Shown: positions 47,581 to 64,000 of the stretch, piece after piece
How positions within the stretch are numbered: the first letter of the stretch is position 1
How the letters are laid out: every line of letters starts with the position of its first letter
Origin: Hepsetus odoe
Taxonomy: Eukaryota > Chordata > Actinopteri > Characiformes > Hepsetidae
NCBI GenBank assembly: GCA_017165825.1
Contig: CM029383.1
Coordinates: 3,505,626 to 3,569,625, forward strand
DNA: 64,000 bases
Direction: 5' to 3'
Notes under the pieces: model-generated
Databases searched by the model: none
What the model was told of the DNA's origin: nothing
Seen by the model: the letters and a program-made list of their open reading frames with translations, nothing else
Program-made: the position numbers and the translations under genes

Positions 47581-48280
47581 CCTAAAACTGCAGAGCACTG
47601 CACTGACTCAGACAACCATCATTCAGAACTTGTTCAGCAAAAAAGGACACGTGATTTTAATTTTGCCCTTCAGCCATTTTTAAACATCCTTTTCAATCCA
47701 ATTACATTCACAAGTTATTCAAGGAAATTAGCCCTACATTATGAAGCTTTTATGAAGGGCTAAATACTGGAGTATTCATGAGTAAATGGTCCCCAGTTAT
47801 TTTATACTGATGTAAAATTCTTCTCTTCATTTAAATATGATTTTTCTTTCCGTTCCAAATTGTAAAATGTATCAGAGTTCTCTAGACTGGGGTTTTTTTG
47901 ATTTTTTTTTTTTTTTCCCCATTTTTTTAATTGTTAAATGGTCATTAAGGGTATGTTAAGATCCAGAGACTCCTCTTTAGAAGATCACAGTTGTATGGTA
48001 TCTATCTTTAAATATGTCATTGTACAATAATTGCACATGAGAGCCCTCTTCATGTAATAATACACTTTCTAAAAAGAGAGCTTAATAGTGAACATGTTTC
48101 AAAGTTTCAAAACATCATTTATCATCTCCAGATGGTCCATGCAAGCAAGTTTATTTGCAAATATATCTGCCTGTTCAGCCTATAGCAGTTTACCTCCTGT
48201 TAAAGCAGCTGTAGCCAACCTGACTGACTGATCAACTGCAGCTAAAGGCAGCCTGAGGCCAGTTAGATAGAGAAGTGTAC
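47581..48280. other. AT-rich spacer, no feature seen
   Basis: Separates the purine tract from the minisatellite. Contains T runs near 47905; no exon or repeat was recognised. Confidence 0.4.
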
Positions 48281-49945
48281 AGGAGTGGTGGTGGTCAGAG
48301 TGGTGGTAGTCAGAGTAGTGGTGGTCAGAGTGGTGGTAGTCAGAGTAGTGGTGGTCAGAGTAGTGGTGGTCAGAGTAGTGGTGGTCAGAGTGTTGGTGGT
48401 CAGAGTGGTTGTAGTCAGAGTAGTGGTGGTCAGAGTGGTGGTGGTCAGAGTGGTGGTGGTAGTAAGAGTAGTGGTGGTCAGAGTGGTGGTAGTCAGAGTG
48501 GTGGTAGTCAGAGTGGTGGTGGTCAGAGTGGTGGTAGTCAGAGTAGTGGTGGTCAGAGTGGTGGTAGTCAGAGTAGTGGTGGTCAGAGTGGTGGTGGTCA
48601 GAGTGGTTGTAGTCAGAGTAGTAGTGGTCAGAGTGGTGGTGGTCAGAGTGGTGGTAGTCAAATAGTGGTGGTCAGAGTGGTGGTGGTAGTAAGAGTAGTG
48701 GTGGTCAGAGTGGTGGTAGTCAGAGTGGTGGTAGTCAGAGTGGTGGTGGTCAGAGTGGTGGTAGTCAGAGTAGTGGTGGTCAGAGTGGTGGTGGTAGTAA
48801 GAGTAGTGATGGTCAGAGTGGTGGTAGTCAAAGTAGTGGTAGTCAGAGTGGTGGTGGTCAGAGTGGTGGTAGTCAGAGTAGTGGTGGTCAGAGTAGTGGT
48901 GGTCAGAGTGGTTGTGGTCAGAGTGGTGGTAGTCAGAGTGGTTGTGGTCAGAGTGGTGGTGGTCAGAGTGGTGGTAGTCAGAGTGGTGGTGGTCAGAGTA
49001 GTGGTGGTCAGAGTGGTGGTAGTCAGAGTGATGGTGGTAGTAAGAGTAGTGATGGTCAGAGTGGTGGTAGTCAGAGTAGTGGTGGTCAGAGTGGTGGTGG
49101 TCAGAGTGGTGGTGGTCAGAGTAGTGGTGGTCAGAGTGGTGGTAGTCAGAGTGATGGTGGTAGTAAGAGTAGTGATGGTAAGAGTGGTGGTAGTCAGAGT
49201 AGTGGTGGTCAGAGTGGTGGTAGTCAGAGTGGTGGTAGTCAGTAGTGGTGGTCAGAGTGGTGGTGGTCAGAGTGATGGTGGTAGTCAGAGTAGTGGTGGT
49301 CAGAGTGGTGGTAGTCAGAGTAGTGGTGGTCAGAGTGGTGGTAGTCAGAGTGGTTGTGGTCAGAGTGGTGGTAGTCAGTAGTGGTGGTCAGAGTGGTGGT
49401 AGTCAGAGTGGTGGTAGTCAGAGTAGTGGTGGTCAGAGTGGTGGTGGTCAGAGTGGTGGTAGTCAGAGTGGTGGTGGTCAGAGTGGTGGTAGTCAGAGTA
49501 GTGGTGGTCAGAGTGGTGGTAGTCAGAGTGGTGGTGGTCAGAGTGGTGGTAGTCAGAGTGGTTGTGGTCAGAGTGGTGGTAGTCAGAATAGTGGTGGTCA
49601 GAGTGGTGGTAGTCAGAGTGGTGGTGGTCAGAGTGGTGGTAGTCAGAGTGGTTGTGGTCAGAGTGGTGGTAGTCAGAGTAGTGGTGGTCAGAGTGGTGGT
49701 AGTCAGAGTGGTGGTGGTCAGAGTGGTGGTAGTCAGAGTGGTGGTAGTCAGAGTAGTGGTGGTCAGAGTGGTGGTGGTCAGAGTGGTGGTAGTCAGAGTG
49801 GTGGTGGTCAGAGTGGTGGTAGTCAGAGTGATGGTGGTAGTAAGAGTAGTGGTGATCAGAGTGGTGGTAGTCAGAGTAGTGGTGATCAGAGTGGTAGTGG
49901 TCAGTGTGGTGGTAGTCAGAGTGGTATTGGTCAGAGTGGTGCTGA
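48281..49945. repeat. 12-bp minisatellite, unit AGTGGTGGTCAG, ~139 units
   Basis: About 1.67 kb of 12-bp units in which the base before the second TGG-like step varies: GGTGGTCAGAGT, GGTAGTCAGAGT, GGTTGTGGTCAG, with occasional 3-bp changes (GGTAGTAAGAGT). Higher-order blocks of 24-36 bp alternate. The plus strand is G/T-rich with few C. Because the unit is a multiple of three, long frames arise encoding SGGQ, VVVR or TTTL repeats of up to 368 codons. No start context, splice site or flanking domain supports a gene. Confidence 0.95.
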
Positions 49946-49954
49946 TCTAGGGAT

Positions 49955-50133
49955 TGCACACTGCTGAAAAGGTTGTGGGTTTGAACCTGGCCTGTCTCCT
50001 GTCTCCAGCGCTAGCAGCATTTGAGCATCCCCCGAGCAAGCCCCTTAGCCCCAAATAGCTCCAGGGTGACTTTCCCTGCCATTACACAAGGCGTCACTCT
50101 GGATAAGATCATCTGATAAATGCTGTAAATGTA
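49955..50133 (+). repeat. tRNA-derived SINE with conserved 3' tail, divergent copy
   Basis: B-box like GGGTTTGAACCTGG near 49978 and a tail CACTCTGGATAAGATCATCTG...AATGCTGTAAATGTAA, the reverse of the tail seen at 1721. It directly follows the minisatellite. Confidence 0.65.
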
Positions 50134-51427
50134 AGCTCCCCTTGAAGTTATAAGGCGTGTCTTGGTCTGGACTCTATTGCACCTCAGTCATCAGACTTGA
50201 AGACACAGAAATAGTCTGATTTTGGCAACTAAAATCAGGAAAGAACCTCAGGGAAAATATAAGTACAAGAAATAAAGTTTTGAACTATAGGGATTATTAA
50301 AAGCCATAGGTTCACTGTGTGCTCTTATTTCTTGCATGATTCTTTTAGAATGAAGTATCTCCTCATTAACAGAAACTTTTACCATGTTTTAGGATGTCTT
50401 CCTTTCACTGTGTAAGTTTCCTGAAGGTTGGATACAACGCAAGTTCACCATCAATTCTTACCTATTTTATAAGATATAATCTACAGCTGTTAAGCAGCAC
50501 AGTGATTCAGTTAGGATAAAATGTTTATTATCTGGGATTCATTTAATAAAGGTCAAGGCTAAAAGGAACAGGGTCAGCATCAGAGTAAGCTTTTCACTCA
50601 GTGGAAATTTTGATCCTTAAAAAAGCAAATGAATCGATCAGTGAACTGTTCTCTGATGTGATCAGCCAGACAGGCTCTTGCTAAACCAAAGAGAGGAGAT
50701 AATCCTCCACCCCACCTATGGAGATGGCCCTTGGGCTCCATTTAGACAGCAGAGCAGATTGTTTAAAGCAGAATACACATTCAGCATTTATTCTTATCAC
50801 TAACAGCCAGCAGCTCTGTCATTCAGATAACTTCTACCATCAATACTATCGAAGGCTGTACAACTCACTTGGTCCAGCTCCTGGCGAGGTTAAGATTTCT
50901 GTTATTATTTCAAGAATAAGTCAGCACCTTTACTTACTCTTGTGCAGCAGTATACTCACTGAGAAAAATGTACATTGTCAGTTACCAATCAATTAATTAT
51001 CAATTACTCAATTAAAAAAAAAAATTAGTAGCCTCCCCCAACTCTCCTGCAGAAGAGCCAGTCTGATGGAGCTGATCTGAAGTTCAGGTCGGGAGAAAAA
51101 TAAGATGATAGTAGCTGACTCGTGTAGTAGCTGGCATGGAACTCAGGAGACCCCCACGGAGATCAATGGACTTGCCCTCAGGAAACACCCAAACCGTCCA
51201 GCACACAGTGATGGACAGCCGCCCATCTCAAACAAAGAGAAAGGAATTAGATCTGTTTTGAACTCATTGTACAGACCGTAAGGACTAAAGAGGACAGATC
51301 CAAGGGTTTTACAAACACGAAAGCACCATGTGACACTGGCGACCCCCCACACCACCATTTACTGATCTATCTGGGCCAGGTTTGTCCCAAAGTTTTAGTT
51401 TTGAATAGTGAGGGCAAGTGTCTATTT
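50134..51427. other. Intergenic, no recognised feature
   Basis: No exon, RNA or repeat family that I can name between the ogdh promoter block and the next SINE. Confidence 0.4.
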
Positions 51428-51615
51428 GTTATTGTGAAACACAACAAAATGCATTCTCTGCATTTAAACACATATTCACGTGCAACAGGGGGCAGCTATG
51501 TTCAGCAGCCTGGGAGCAGTGATGGGGACGGTACCTTGCTTAAGTGTGCTCAACTACTGGTCTAGGATTCAAACCCATAACTTTCTAATCCTGGGGCCTA
51601 TTCCCTAACCAGGGT
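51428..51615 (-). repeat. tRNA-derived SINE (GGGGCAGC family), copy 7
   Basis: Reverse orientation; plus strand shows GTGATGGGGACGGTACCTTG and GGATTCAAACCCATAA (B-box complement). The head is truncated. Confidence 0.7.
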
Positions 51616-51639
51616 CATATGCCAGTGGCATATCTTGTG

Positions 51640-51910
51640 GAGCATTCCTGGTATGCAGTAGTTAGTACTTACCTAGTGTTCTAAGTAAGGGTGACCCGAC
51701 AACAGGTTCTAAACTGGTGAACCGACAGCAGGTTCATGGGTGCTCAAGGATAGTTGATGCATATGGAGAGTGAAGACTAGGATAAAGCTACTATAGTGAT
51801 TATTAAGCTAATTTTGGCTAGAATAGAAAAGTATCAGAAAACAAAGTGCATAGCCACGGACAGGTCAGACTGGCCATTTTGACCCTTGTCCACTATAGAA
51901 ATGCATTACA
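51640..51910. repeat. Dispersed repeat, copy 2 (related to 26380-26610)
   Basis: Shares CATTCCTGGTATGCAGTAGT and the end GACCCTTGTCCAC with the repeat in ogdh intron 19; the middle differs. Confidence 0.45.
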
Positions 51911-52676
51911 ATAGGTAGCATTGGAATTGAAATAAGCAGTGTCAGCTCCAAATAATTATCTGAGGTGCAAAGGCCAAGGATCAAAGTACCAAGGTGACTT
52001 GTACTGATTGATCATGGTTTCTGAGCTCTGGGGAACGTTTTTCTAGGAAATGTTGGGTCCTGGCATTCAAATGGATGTTACTTTTACATTTAATACCTAC
52101 CCAAATGTTTTTGCAGGCCAAGTACTCTACTTCATGACAGCAAAATTATTCAGAATGAAAAAGAGTGGACTGGAGTTTGCAGATGATTAGCCTAGAATTT
52201 GTATTATTTGTCTGGGACAGTCTAAGCTCAGGAAACTCAGATTAATGACTACAACTTGCATCTGAACGTTGTTATTTGTTGACTTTTTATTTAGGTTCCC
52301 TCTCCTTTACTTCTAGGAACTTTCATGCTCCTGAATGTTCAACAGAATAATGTGTTTGGATTTCTATCCCTAGGTGATTTCTTATTAACAAATTAGCAAA
52401 AACTAATCATAAAAAACAGAATTATCTAGCAGTGATCAACTAGCCTCTAAAAATGTGTCTCCCCAAATCCCAAAAACTATATAGATATATTTTGGGGTCG
52501 AACAAAAGGAAAATTCCTTTATTAATTGACAGAATATTCTGTAAATAACACGGGTGACAAAAATTGCCCTTATTTTAACACTGGAAAAAACGCTGTAAAG
52601 AAAAGCATAGTATGTATACACATTATTCTTTTTATTGGTAACATATTGATAACATCTTAACACATTTCCTTAATTT

Positions 52677-52680
<4 letters not shown>

Positions 52681-52714
<34 letters not shown>
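52681..52714. repeat. GA microsatellite
   Basis: Uninterrupted GA repeat of about 34 bases. The flanks at 51911-52680 show no feature. Confidence 0.9.
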
Positions 52715-52716
<2 letters not shown>

Positions 52717-54575
52717 ATTGGAAGAACAGATCAGAATAATTATAAGAAAAATCAAGAGAAACATTGGACTAATCATAATAATTTTTCTTAAATTCATATA
52801 GTATTCACATAATCTCATTTCATGTCAAAGAGATTATATGCAAAAGTCCACCAAAAATTAGATCTGAAACAAGAAATCAAGAAGGCTCAGCATAGTAGAA
52901 AAAAAAAACAATTAAGTTGAACCAAAAGGGGGGAAAGGAGTTGAGGAGGAAACACTATGAATAGCTATTGGCTTGATGTTGTAAGAGCAGTAAGGTGTCA
53001 CCAAGAAAACGGAAAACCCAGCACAATTCATCCACTCTCTGGAACGAACACACACGCACACACAGTTGTTGACCATGAGGTTCGATCACTCAGTTCTGTT
53101 TCAGCTGAATTGATCGGTTTCCAGTTCACAGGACACTTTCAGTAATTTCAGGGTGTTTACCAGGCAAACTAGGTTTCTTGAAACTTAAAATACCTAAACA
53201 CAGGATTGTCCATTCTATCTATCTTTCACCCTCAAAAGGGTTGGTTGAGCATTAGAATTCAACTGATTCAAAGCTTCCCAAGTCAACTTTACGCCAGCCT
53301 GCGTTCTAAAACCCCACATAGTGCTCAGCCACATCAGCCAAGTCATGTTATGTTGCTTTTTCAGACACCTCATGGCAAACCTCATTTAGGATCAACCAAC
53401 ACTGCTCAGACAACAATAAAACCCTGTACAAAAGCATGCCGTACAATCATCATTACATAGTATTTTTTTGACCATGATATTCATAATCTTCATCACCTTC
53501 ATCTTCAATGTCATCTTGAGACAAAAATAGTCATATGCACTTACAAAGCTCTGAAAATTGTTAGCGGAGAATAAGTCACCAGCATTCAGTTAAAAAATAA
53601 AGAATGAAATGCAAATCACAAAACAAAAAAAAAAAGAAAATGAAGGTTTTAACTTCATGCAAGTAACTGCCACCTATTGTATGTTTGCACTACATAGCGG
53701 TTTTACAAGATACCTAGTTTTGTTAAAAGTTAAATCTGCCATAGTTTTTAATGAGATCTTGCAATACTAAACACACAGAGGAAAGAAAGAACAACACTAC
53801 TGTAGAGTATGCTGACATGCTGCTTGGACTGCTGTTGTGAAAGGGAGAGGTCTCACACTGTTCATCATGTACAAAGAGGTTTTGCTGCCCCCTCCCCCCC
53901 CAAAGGGAAGCATAGGGTTCAGTGACTTACTACAAAAAGATCGATTCACATTTCAAAAACAAAGCGCAATATGACAAACTGAATTCAAAACGAAAATGTG
54001 AACAGCAGTTGTTCAGTCTATTTCCTTTCTCGCCTCGAGAAGTTCCACTACGCTTCAAAAAGGTACCACGAGGGTTCATAGCATGATGCCATAGAAGAAC
54101 TTTCATAAAAGTTATTTATTTCATAAATAACTTTCAACTGATCTTTAAAGAAACATAAAAAAAAAAAATTAGATTAGATTTTTTAAGTTTTCCACCAACA
54201 GGAAACTGGCTTCATTCTGGTTTGGTTACCAAATTTAGCATTTCAATCAAACACAAGCTGGTTTGGAACCTGAAAAGTACATTTCCAGCATTAAAAAATT
54301 TTTAAAAAGTAAGGTTTTTTCTTTGGGAACTGTGACATTACTATACTGCTTCTTTTGTCATTTCCCTTCCTCCACTTATGACATCCTTGATTACAGCAAC
54401 TTCGTTCCAAACTAGAGGAACTTTCTAAAGTTTCTAAACTAGAAGTCTAGTTTGAAGAATCCAAACAGGTTCGAGAACTGGGTCCCCCTTTGATGGAAAA
54501 CAGCTAAAAGTTTTAAGAACAAAGTCATGTGAAAGTTCGTCTAGGATCCCATGAACTGGTCATGTTATTTTATAT

Positions 54576-54772
54576 ACATTTACGGCATTTAGCAGACGCT
54601 CTTATCCAGAGCGACTTACATGTCCTAATTACAGGGACAGTCCCCCTGGAGCAACTCAGGGTTAAGGGTCTTGCTCAGGGACCCAGTGGTGGTAATGCCA
54701 GAAGTGGGATTTGAACCTGGGACCTCTTGGGCCATAGGTCCATAGGCAACTATCCTACCACTGGACCACCAC
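54576..54772 (-). repeat. tRNA-derived SINE with conserved 3' tail, copy 3
   Basis: Plus strand ACATTTACGGCATTTAGCAG, CTTATCCAGAGCGACTTACA and a right-hand head ending CCACTGGACCACCACCAC. Best-preserved of the three. Confidence 0.8.
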
Positions 54773-55144
54773 CACCGACATATATAGAAATTGTGATAAG
54801 GATGCACATGGATATCTAAATAATATCAGTACTAACAGATACTTACTTGAAGAAATAAACATTAGACAGATGTTTATTGTGCTCTGAATACAAAAAATGT
54901 TAAGATGACGCTCTGAGCAGAAGTGGAGTAAAAAGCTTTCATTTTTCATGCTATCGCATTTTTTGTGCAAACAGAAATACATTTATATTACATGCAGGTT
55001 CTGTTTTTCTAGTCCTGTTAATTTCTGGATTTTTAATGTTTTTGTTTTTTTTTCCCTCCATTCTCAGTATCAGTAGATATGTACCTGAAAAATATCGGAC
55101 ATCAGCATTGGCCTAAAAATCACATATTGGTACTACCCTAGGAA

Positions 55145-55250
55145 GTGTCGTGTGCAGGGTGTTTTCCTGCCCTTCCCCTGTGAGAGCTGGGATATGCTCC
55201 AGCACCCTCAGCGATCCGGGTGATGATAAACAGTGCAGATATTGTAAGTG
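55145..55250 (+). repeat. LINE-tail type repeat, fragment
   Basis: Contains CCTGTGAGAGCTGGGATATGC and TCCAGCACCCTCAGCGATCC, related to 4735-4955. Confidence 0.5.
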
Positions 55251-56483
55251 AGTGTGTGTAAAATGTAAGGTTGTACGTTATATTTTGGTTTTTGATAACT
55301 AAAAATGGTTCTTCTATGGCATCACTCAAAGTGGCAACTTTTCTTTTCTTTGTGTATGTTAGATCAGTACCATAATCGATGAGAGCATACTAAAGCTCCC
55401 ATATGGACAAATTTCTGTTTGAATTCCGCCACACAGGCGATTTTTCCCTGTGCACTGCTGGTCAAAACACTGAAGCTTCCCTTTAATGCAGACTTACTCT
55501 TTAACATTCAAGAGGTCAACAGAAGACTGTTCGTTTCCATTTCAACCAGAACATGCCCCCATCTCACTCACACACTTGATAAAAGGACTTGCGATGGCAA
55601 GAAATTCTTAGCATCGCATAAATAAAATATAAAAATCTAAAAAACCCTGCATATACAGACAAAAAAAAATCAAGACCACCAAAAGGGTGAAGGTTAAAAG
55701 GTGCACGATTTAAAGCGGATCACTAGATGTTTGATATATTACATAGACTGTCTTTATCTTAACTGTACACCCGACTACATAAATCCACAGGGAACAACGT
55801 GCCTTAACTACATACTCTAAAATCTTTCTCTAGATCATCTCACATAATGTTTCAGCGGCTGACTGCAGCACGCACAACTCGTTCATCAATTTCAGTATAT
55901 TCCAGTGTAGCTAAAAATGACTACTATTACTCTAAGAATCAGTGCAATATGAAACAAGTCTGGCCTCGACAACAGTCGATAGTCGCAATAAATTAACAAT
56001 CCTCTACTTTCTTATAAGCCATTTATATGGGACTAAAAAAAAAAAAACCTTCAAAAAAAACCAAAAAAAAAAAACAACTCTGATCCCAAGTTGGAAGGCT
56101 GACCGATTAAACACACAGTACGGCAACAAACGATAAGTAATTAGCTCCAGTGTAACTTATTAATGCGTAAACGTCAGACTTTTTAGAACAAGACACTTAA
56201 CTTCTACCTGAACTGTGTCGCCCTCTCACGTTGTGTGTACAGTTATGAGTAGCCACACACTTATACCCGCACAATACTGCCAAAGTAGACTTCATTTTAC
56301 TAGAATAAACAAATAAACCCCCCCCCCGAATAATACTAAAAATCCATGCTTCTGGGGAAAAAAAAAAAAGTTCAAATCCATGTACAACTGGCATCAATAG
56401 TTTGACTATTAAATATACAGCCTCAACAGAACAACAGCAATACTTAAAAGGAAAAATAGTAGTAATAAAAGTGGTAACCATGA

Positions 56484-56535
56484 TGATGATAATGATAATA
56501 ATAATAATAATAATAATAACAATAACAATAATAAG
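56484..56535. repeat. TAA/AAC trinucleotide-type microsatellite
   Basis: GATGATGATAATGATAATAA followed by an ATA repeat with interruptions. Confidence 0.85.
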
Positions 56536-57302
56536 AATAAGAATAATATCAACAATAATAACATAGTACTTCATTAAAACGCTATCTATAATTAGTTAGG
56601 AGTGCCTGGGCACATAGGGCATAAGGCCAGTGGAGACGAGCGTGGATTGCACGGGGCAGGGGAGAGGGGGACTGTAGGAGAGAAGGCATTGCACAGGCTA
56701 TACACTTGGACCAGTAATCATTTATCTAGAGTCTCTGGGACTGATATGTGTGTCATCGATCACTTGTGTTAATCTTGGCATTGACGCGGTAAGCTGCAGA
56801 ATATTGTAGCATAGTGTAGGCTTTTTTTTGTGTACTGGTGCTTGTTGTGTTTGGCCTGTGCTGAAGTGAATCCTTCATGGTTTGGTAGCAGTGGTGGGGG
56901 TGGGAGGGAATTGCAGTAGTGAAGAGCAGCCCAGTGGGTGAAGAGACTGGTGTAGTTTCGCATGCAGACGTAAGACGGCTGTGTAGCAGAGCTAGAAGGC
57001 TGGAAGATTCAAATCTCTCCAACACTGGGCTCCTTCCTGCTGTCCCACTCATCCTCCCTCTCCTTTCTCCTCCGCATAAGCGCTCTCGCCCAAAGACGTT
57101 GCTGCGATCCCACTCTATGACATGCGCACAAGCACACACAAACACACACACAGATTCAGTATTACTATATTTATGAGATTTTTAGAAAACACTCTTCAGT
57201 TTTTCCAAAAATTAATAACCCTAAAACTTGAGTGTTTAATAAAGGAAATGTGAGTGTGAACATTATCAGGGGATACATGTGTACACAATTATTAATGACA
57301 CT

Positions 57303-57306
<4 letters not shown>

Positions 57307-57338
<32 letters not shown>
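57307..57338. repeat. AAT microsatellite
   Basis: About ten AAT units. Confidence 0.9.
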
Positions 57339-57339
<1 letters not shown>

Positions 57340-57744
57340 TAAAATCATTATTTAAAAATGTGAACAATTAAGCAACCTTCTTTTCAATAAAAAAAGAAGA
57401 GTCTGTCATTCATGGAGTTATAGAGAGGGACTGTTTTCCTTCATTGTAAATCTCCCGTTTAAGAAGGTCCACAATTTCTCAATAGTATGTTTATGCACAC
57501 CTTGATATTTGGTGATATAGGGTGTTGATCTCTTTAGGCCATACCCTCCCTCATTTCAAATGCACATCACCTGATCTGCTCAAATGCAATTAGTGTTCAA
57601 GTTTATACAGATCGGAGTTGAAATATATGAATGAAAATGATGATATAGTCAAAATGCTCACTTGTCTAATAACTGAGTACACAGTAAACAAATAGAGCGC
57701 TTTCTACTTTAAGCTTGCCAAAAGAATGCATTTGAAAGGCACCT

Positions 57745-62402
<4,658 letters not shown>

Positions 62403-64000
62403 CTAGTGGGGCAACAGAGTGGAGGAGGGGCCAGCCATGAGGGACACCAGAAAATGGACACAGGGCAACACAGACATAGTACAGTTAGGGAAAAGAATAA
62501 ATAACACATGAGAAAAGACAGACGTAAGAATATTTTTAAAATTCCAATTTAAATTTTCCAAAAAACGTGCTTGAAGGCCTCAGTGGGTAAACCATATTTT
62601 TGGAGATTGGATCATAGCTAGTGATGGGAGTTTATAAACAATTTTAAAAAATGTATGCCGTTCACGTTTTAAAAATCATAGTGTCTGAATAATATGAATA
62701 GGTATAGTGGCCAAAGGTATGTATAAACTAAGTATGTGATTGTGAGTATGAGTGGTGTTGTTAAAGCCACACCCATTGCTAAAGGATGTATAACATCAAA
62801 CTCACACCTCTATAGACGAGCACTGGCAGTAAGGCTGTATGAACAAGCTCAGTGACTAGGTCATGATTGGCCACCTTTCAGGGTCAGGGCCAGGCTCAGT
62901 TCCAACAAAGCATAATATTAATGCTTCATTTTAGACAATTAAATGCTTGCAAATGTGTGGAAACAGTTTGGGGGAAAACCCTTTTGTGTCCCAGCATGGC
63001 TGTGCTCCTATGCAAAAAGTGAGGTTCTTCAGCTTTCATAATATGACAAAACAAAAGGCATGGCTTCAAATGTAAGTGTTCCTGCTGACTGTTCACTGCT
63101 GACTGTTCGCTGTTCACTACATAGTCAACAGTCAGGACAAGGCCACCATGATATCCTGTTTGTAATAGGTTTAAAACCTACGGCGACCAACGGAGGCTTT
63201 GCATCCAATTTGGTAAAGCATCTTACTGACAGACATGCCTACTTGTATAAAAAATTAGAAGCCTGACAAGCAAGGAAATGTTCAAATCAAAAAGTTTGGC
63301 TTTATATTTTTACCTTAACAATTGGACAAACAGCTCTATATGCAAATGCTAAATTCACTGGCAACCTTAACTTTAAACATTCCTTAGCAAACGCTCGTAA
63401 CAATCAACACTGCCAGTTATAAATGATCACATTTATATATTTTTATATTTATCTATACCAGGGGTTTTCCACTTATTAAGTGCTATTTAAGTGATATTTG
63501 GTCCCAAACAGAACTTAATAGTTCTGTGGCAAACTTAAAAGTTTTATAATTACCCCATAACCTTTATCTAATTATTTAAAATTAAGCTAAAATGAACATG
63601 TATGCACCTATGTGGGATTTGTAGGTCAATGCAGATATTATTCAAGTGTTTATCTGCTGATGCAAAAAAAACATACTAAAAATTTAAATCTACCTGTATT
63701 ATAAAAAATATAGCTGGCACCAAAACATTTTTCTCATCTCATCTCATATCATATATGTATGGGGGAAAAAAACAAGCTAACATTTTACAGTTTCAATATA
63801 CAATAAATTAAGCATAAAAATAATGAATATCAATTGCATTAACTATCAAATCAATATCTATCAATAATCAAACCCAGGATTATTAACCAGCCAAAACAGC
63901 ATTGGTAAAGTCACTGGCCTACCTTGACACAGTCAAATTGTTTTCACCAGAAACTTTCCAGAAGAGTGGTAGCGTACAGATTCAGAAACAGAAGAATTTG
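62403..64000. other. camk2b intron, no further exon recognised
   Basis: I searched both strands by eye for linker or calmodulin-binding exons of CaMKII and found none. Short direct repeats CTGACTGTTCACTGCTGACT occur near 63080. Confidence 0.45.

Larger units (their letters stand above)
52715..57744 (-). other. camk2b: Downstream of camk2b stop; probable 3' UTR plus intergenic
   Basis: The stretch after the camk2b stop contains no coding exon. On the minus strand GCGCATGTCATAG before AGTGGGATCGCAG (57114) looks like a splice acceptor and GTGAAG before GTGCCT just after the stop could be its donor, so the 3' UTR may be split. Simple repeats lie at 56484-56535 and 57307-57338, and one SINE at 54576-54772. 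The 3' end is not determined. Confidence 0.35.

Noticed and set aside
46700..47598. Three overlapping minus-strand ORFs of 228-287 codons
   Set aside because: Their Ser/Leu/Cys-rich sequence is the translation of a GA-rich repeat; the frames are open because CT repeats lack stops.
48281..49945. CRISPR-like array
   Set aside because: Units are 12 bp, contiguous, without spacers, in a vertebrate genome.
48275..49967. Open reading frames of 126-368 codons encoding SGGQ, VVVR, TTTL or HSDY repeats
   Set aside because: They arise from a 12-bp tandem repeat without stop codons in several frames on both strands; there is no domain, splice signal or flanking coding sequence.
56197..56574. 125-codon minus-strand ORF with Ile run
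   Set aside because: The Ile run is from the ATT microsatellite; the rest has no resemblance to known proteins and lies in the probable camk2b 3' UTR.

Overview
The window is nuclear DNA of a ray-finned (teleost) fish. The evidence is spliced vertebrate genes with small GT-AG exons, many decayed Tc1/mariner elements, tRNA-derived SINEs, LINE fragments and long microsatellites. An ostariophysan (characin or catfish-like) source would fit the repeat types, but that is a guess. No prokaryotic, CRISPR or viral gene set is present.

Three protein-coding genes are supported exon by exon. (1) A complete poly(ADP-ribose) glycohydrolase (PARG type) lies on the + strand: a probable non-coding first exon near 12.4-12.6 kb and 15 coding exons at 14229-23273, giving 568 codons with every splice phase closing. 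(2) A complete mitochondrial 2-oxoglutarate dehydrogenase E1 gene (ogdh) lies on the - strand: 22 coding exons from 44858 down to 25525, giving 1024 codons, with a predicted non-coding first exon near 46.6 kb in a CpG-rich promoter. (3) The 3' part of a CaM kinase II beta gene (camk2b) lies on the - strand: four exons at 62402-57745 encode a proline-rich linker exon and the association domain. The kinase domain lies beyond the right edge. parg and ogdh converge tail to tail with about 1 kb between their predicted ends.

Layout: 0-12 kb is intergenic and repeat-rich (Tc1 remnants, a decayed LINE with other elements nested in it, SINEs), with a mostly single-copy block at about 5.0-8.4 kb that has no recognisable gene. 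12.4-23.5 kb is parg. 24.5-46.7 kb is ogdh, whose introns hold Tc1 elements, a pair of oppositely oriented MITEs, a long foldback and a second, divergent version of exon 3. 46.3-50 kb is the ogdh promoter followed by about 0.7 kb of purine-only sequence and a 1.67 kb 12-bp minisatellite. 50-57.7 kb is intergenic sequence and probable camk2b 3' UTR. 57.7-64 kb is camk2b.

The most interesting observations are: the ogdh exon-3 alternative, which resembles the mammalian calcium-insensitive splice exon but is out of frame at its normal acceptor; a GC-AG intron in ogdh; a predicted upstream ORF overlapping the ogdh start codon; a 125-bp retroposon unit with two complete insertions bearing target duplications, one inside a long hairpin; and the purine-tract/minisatellite block upstream of ogdh. 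Exon borders come from reading splice signals and phases by hand; family comparisons are from memory, not from a search.
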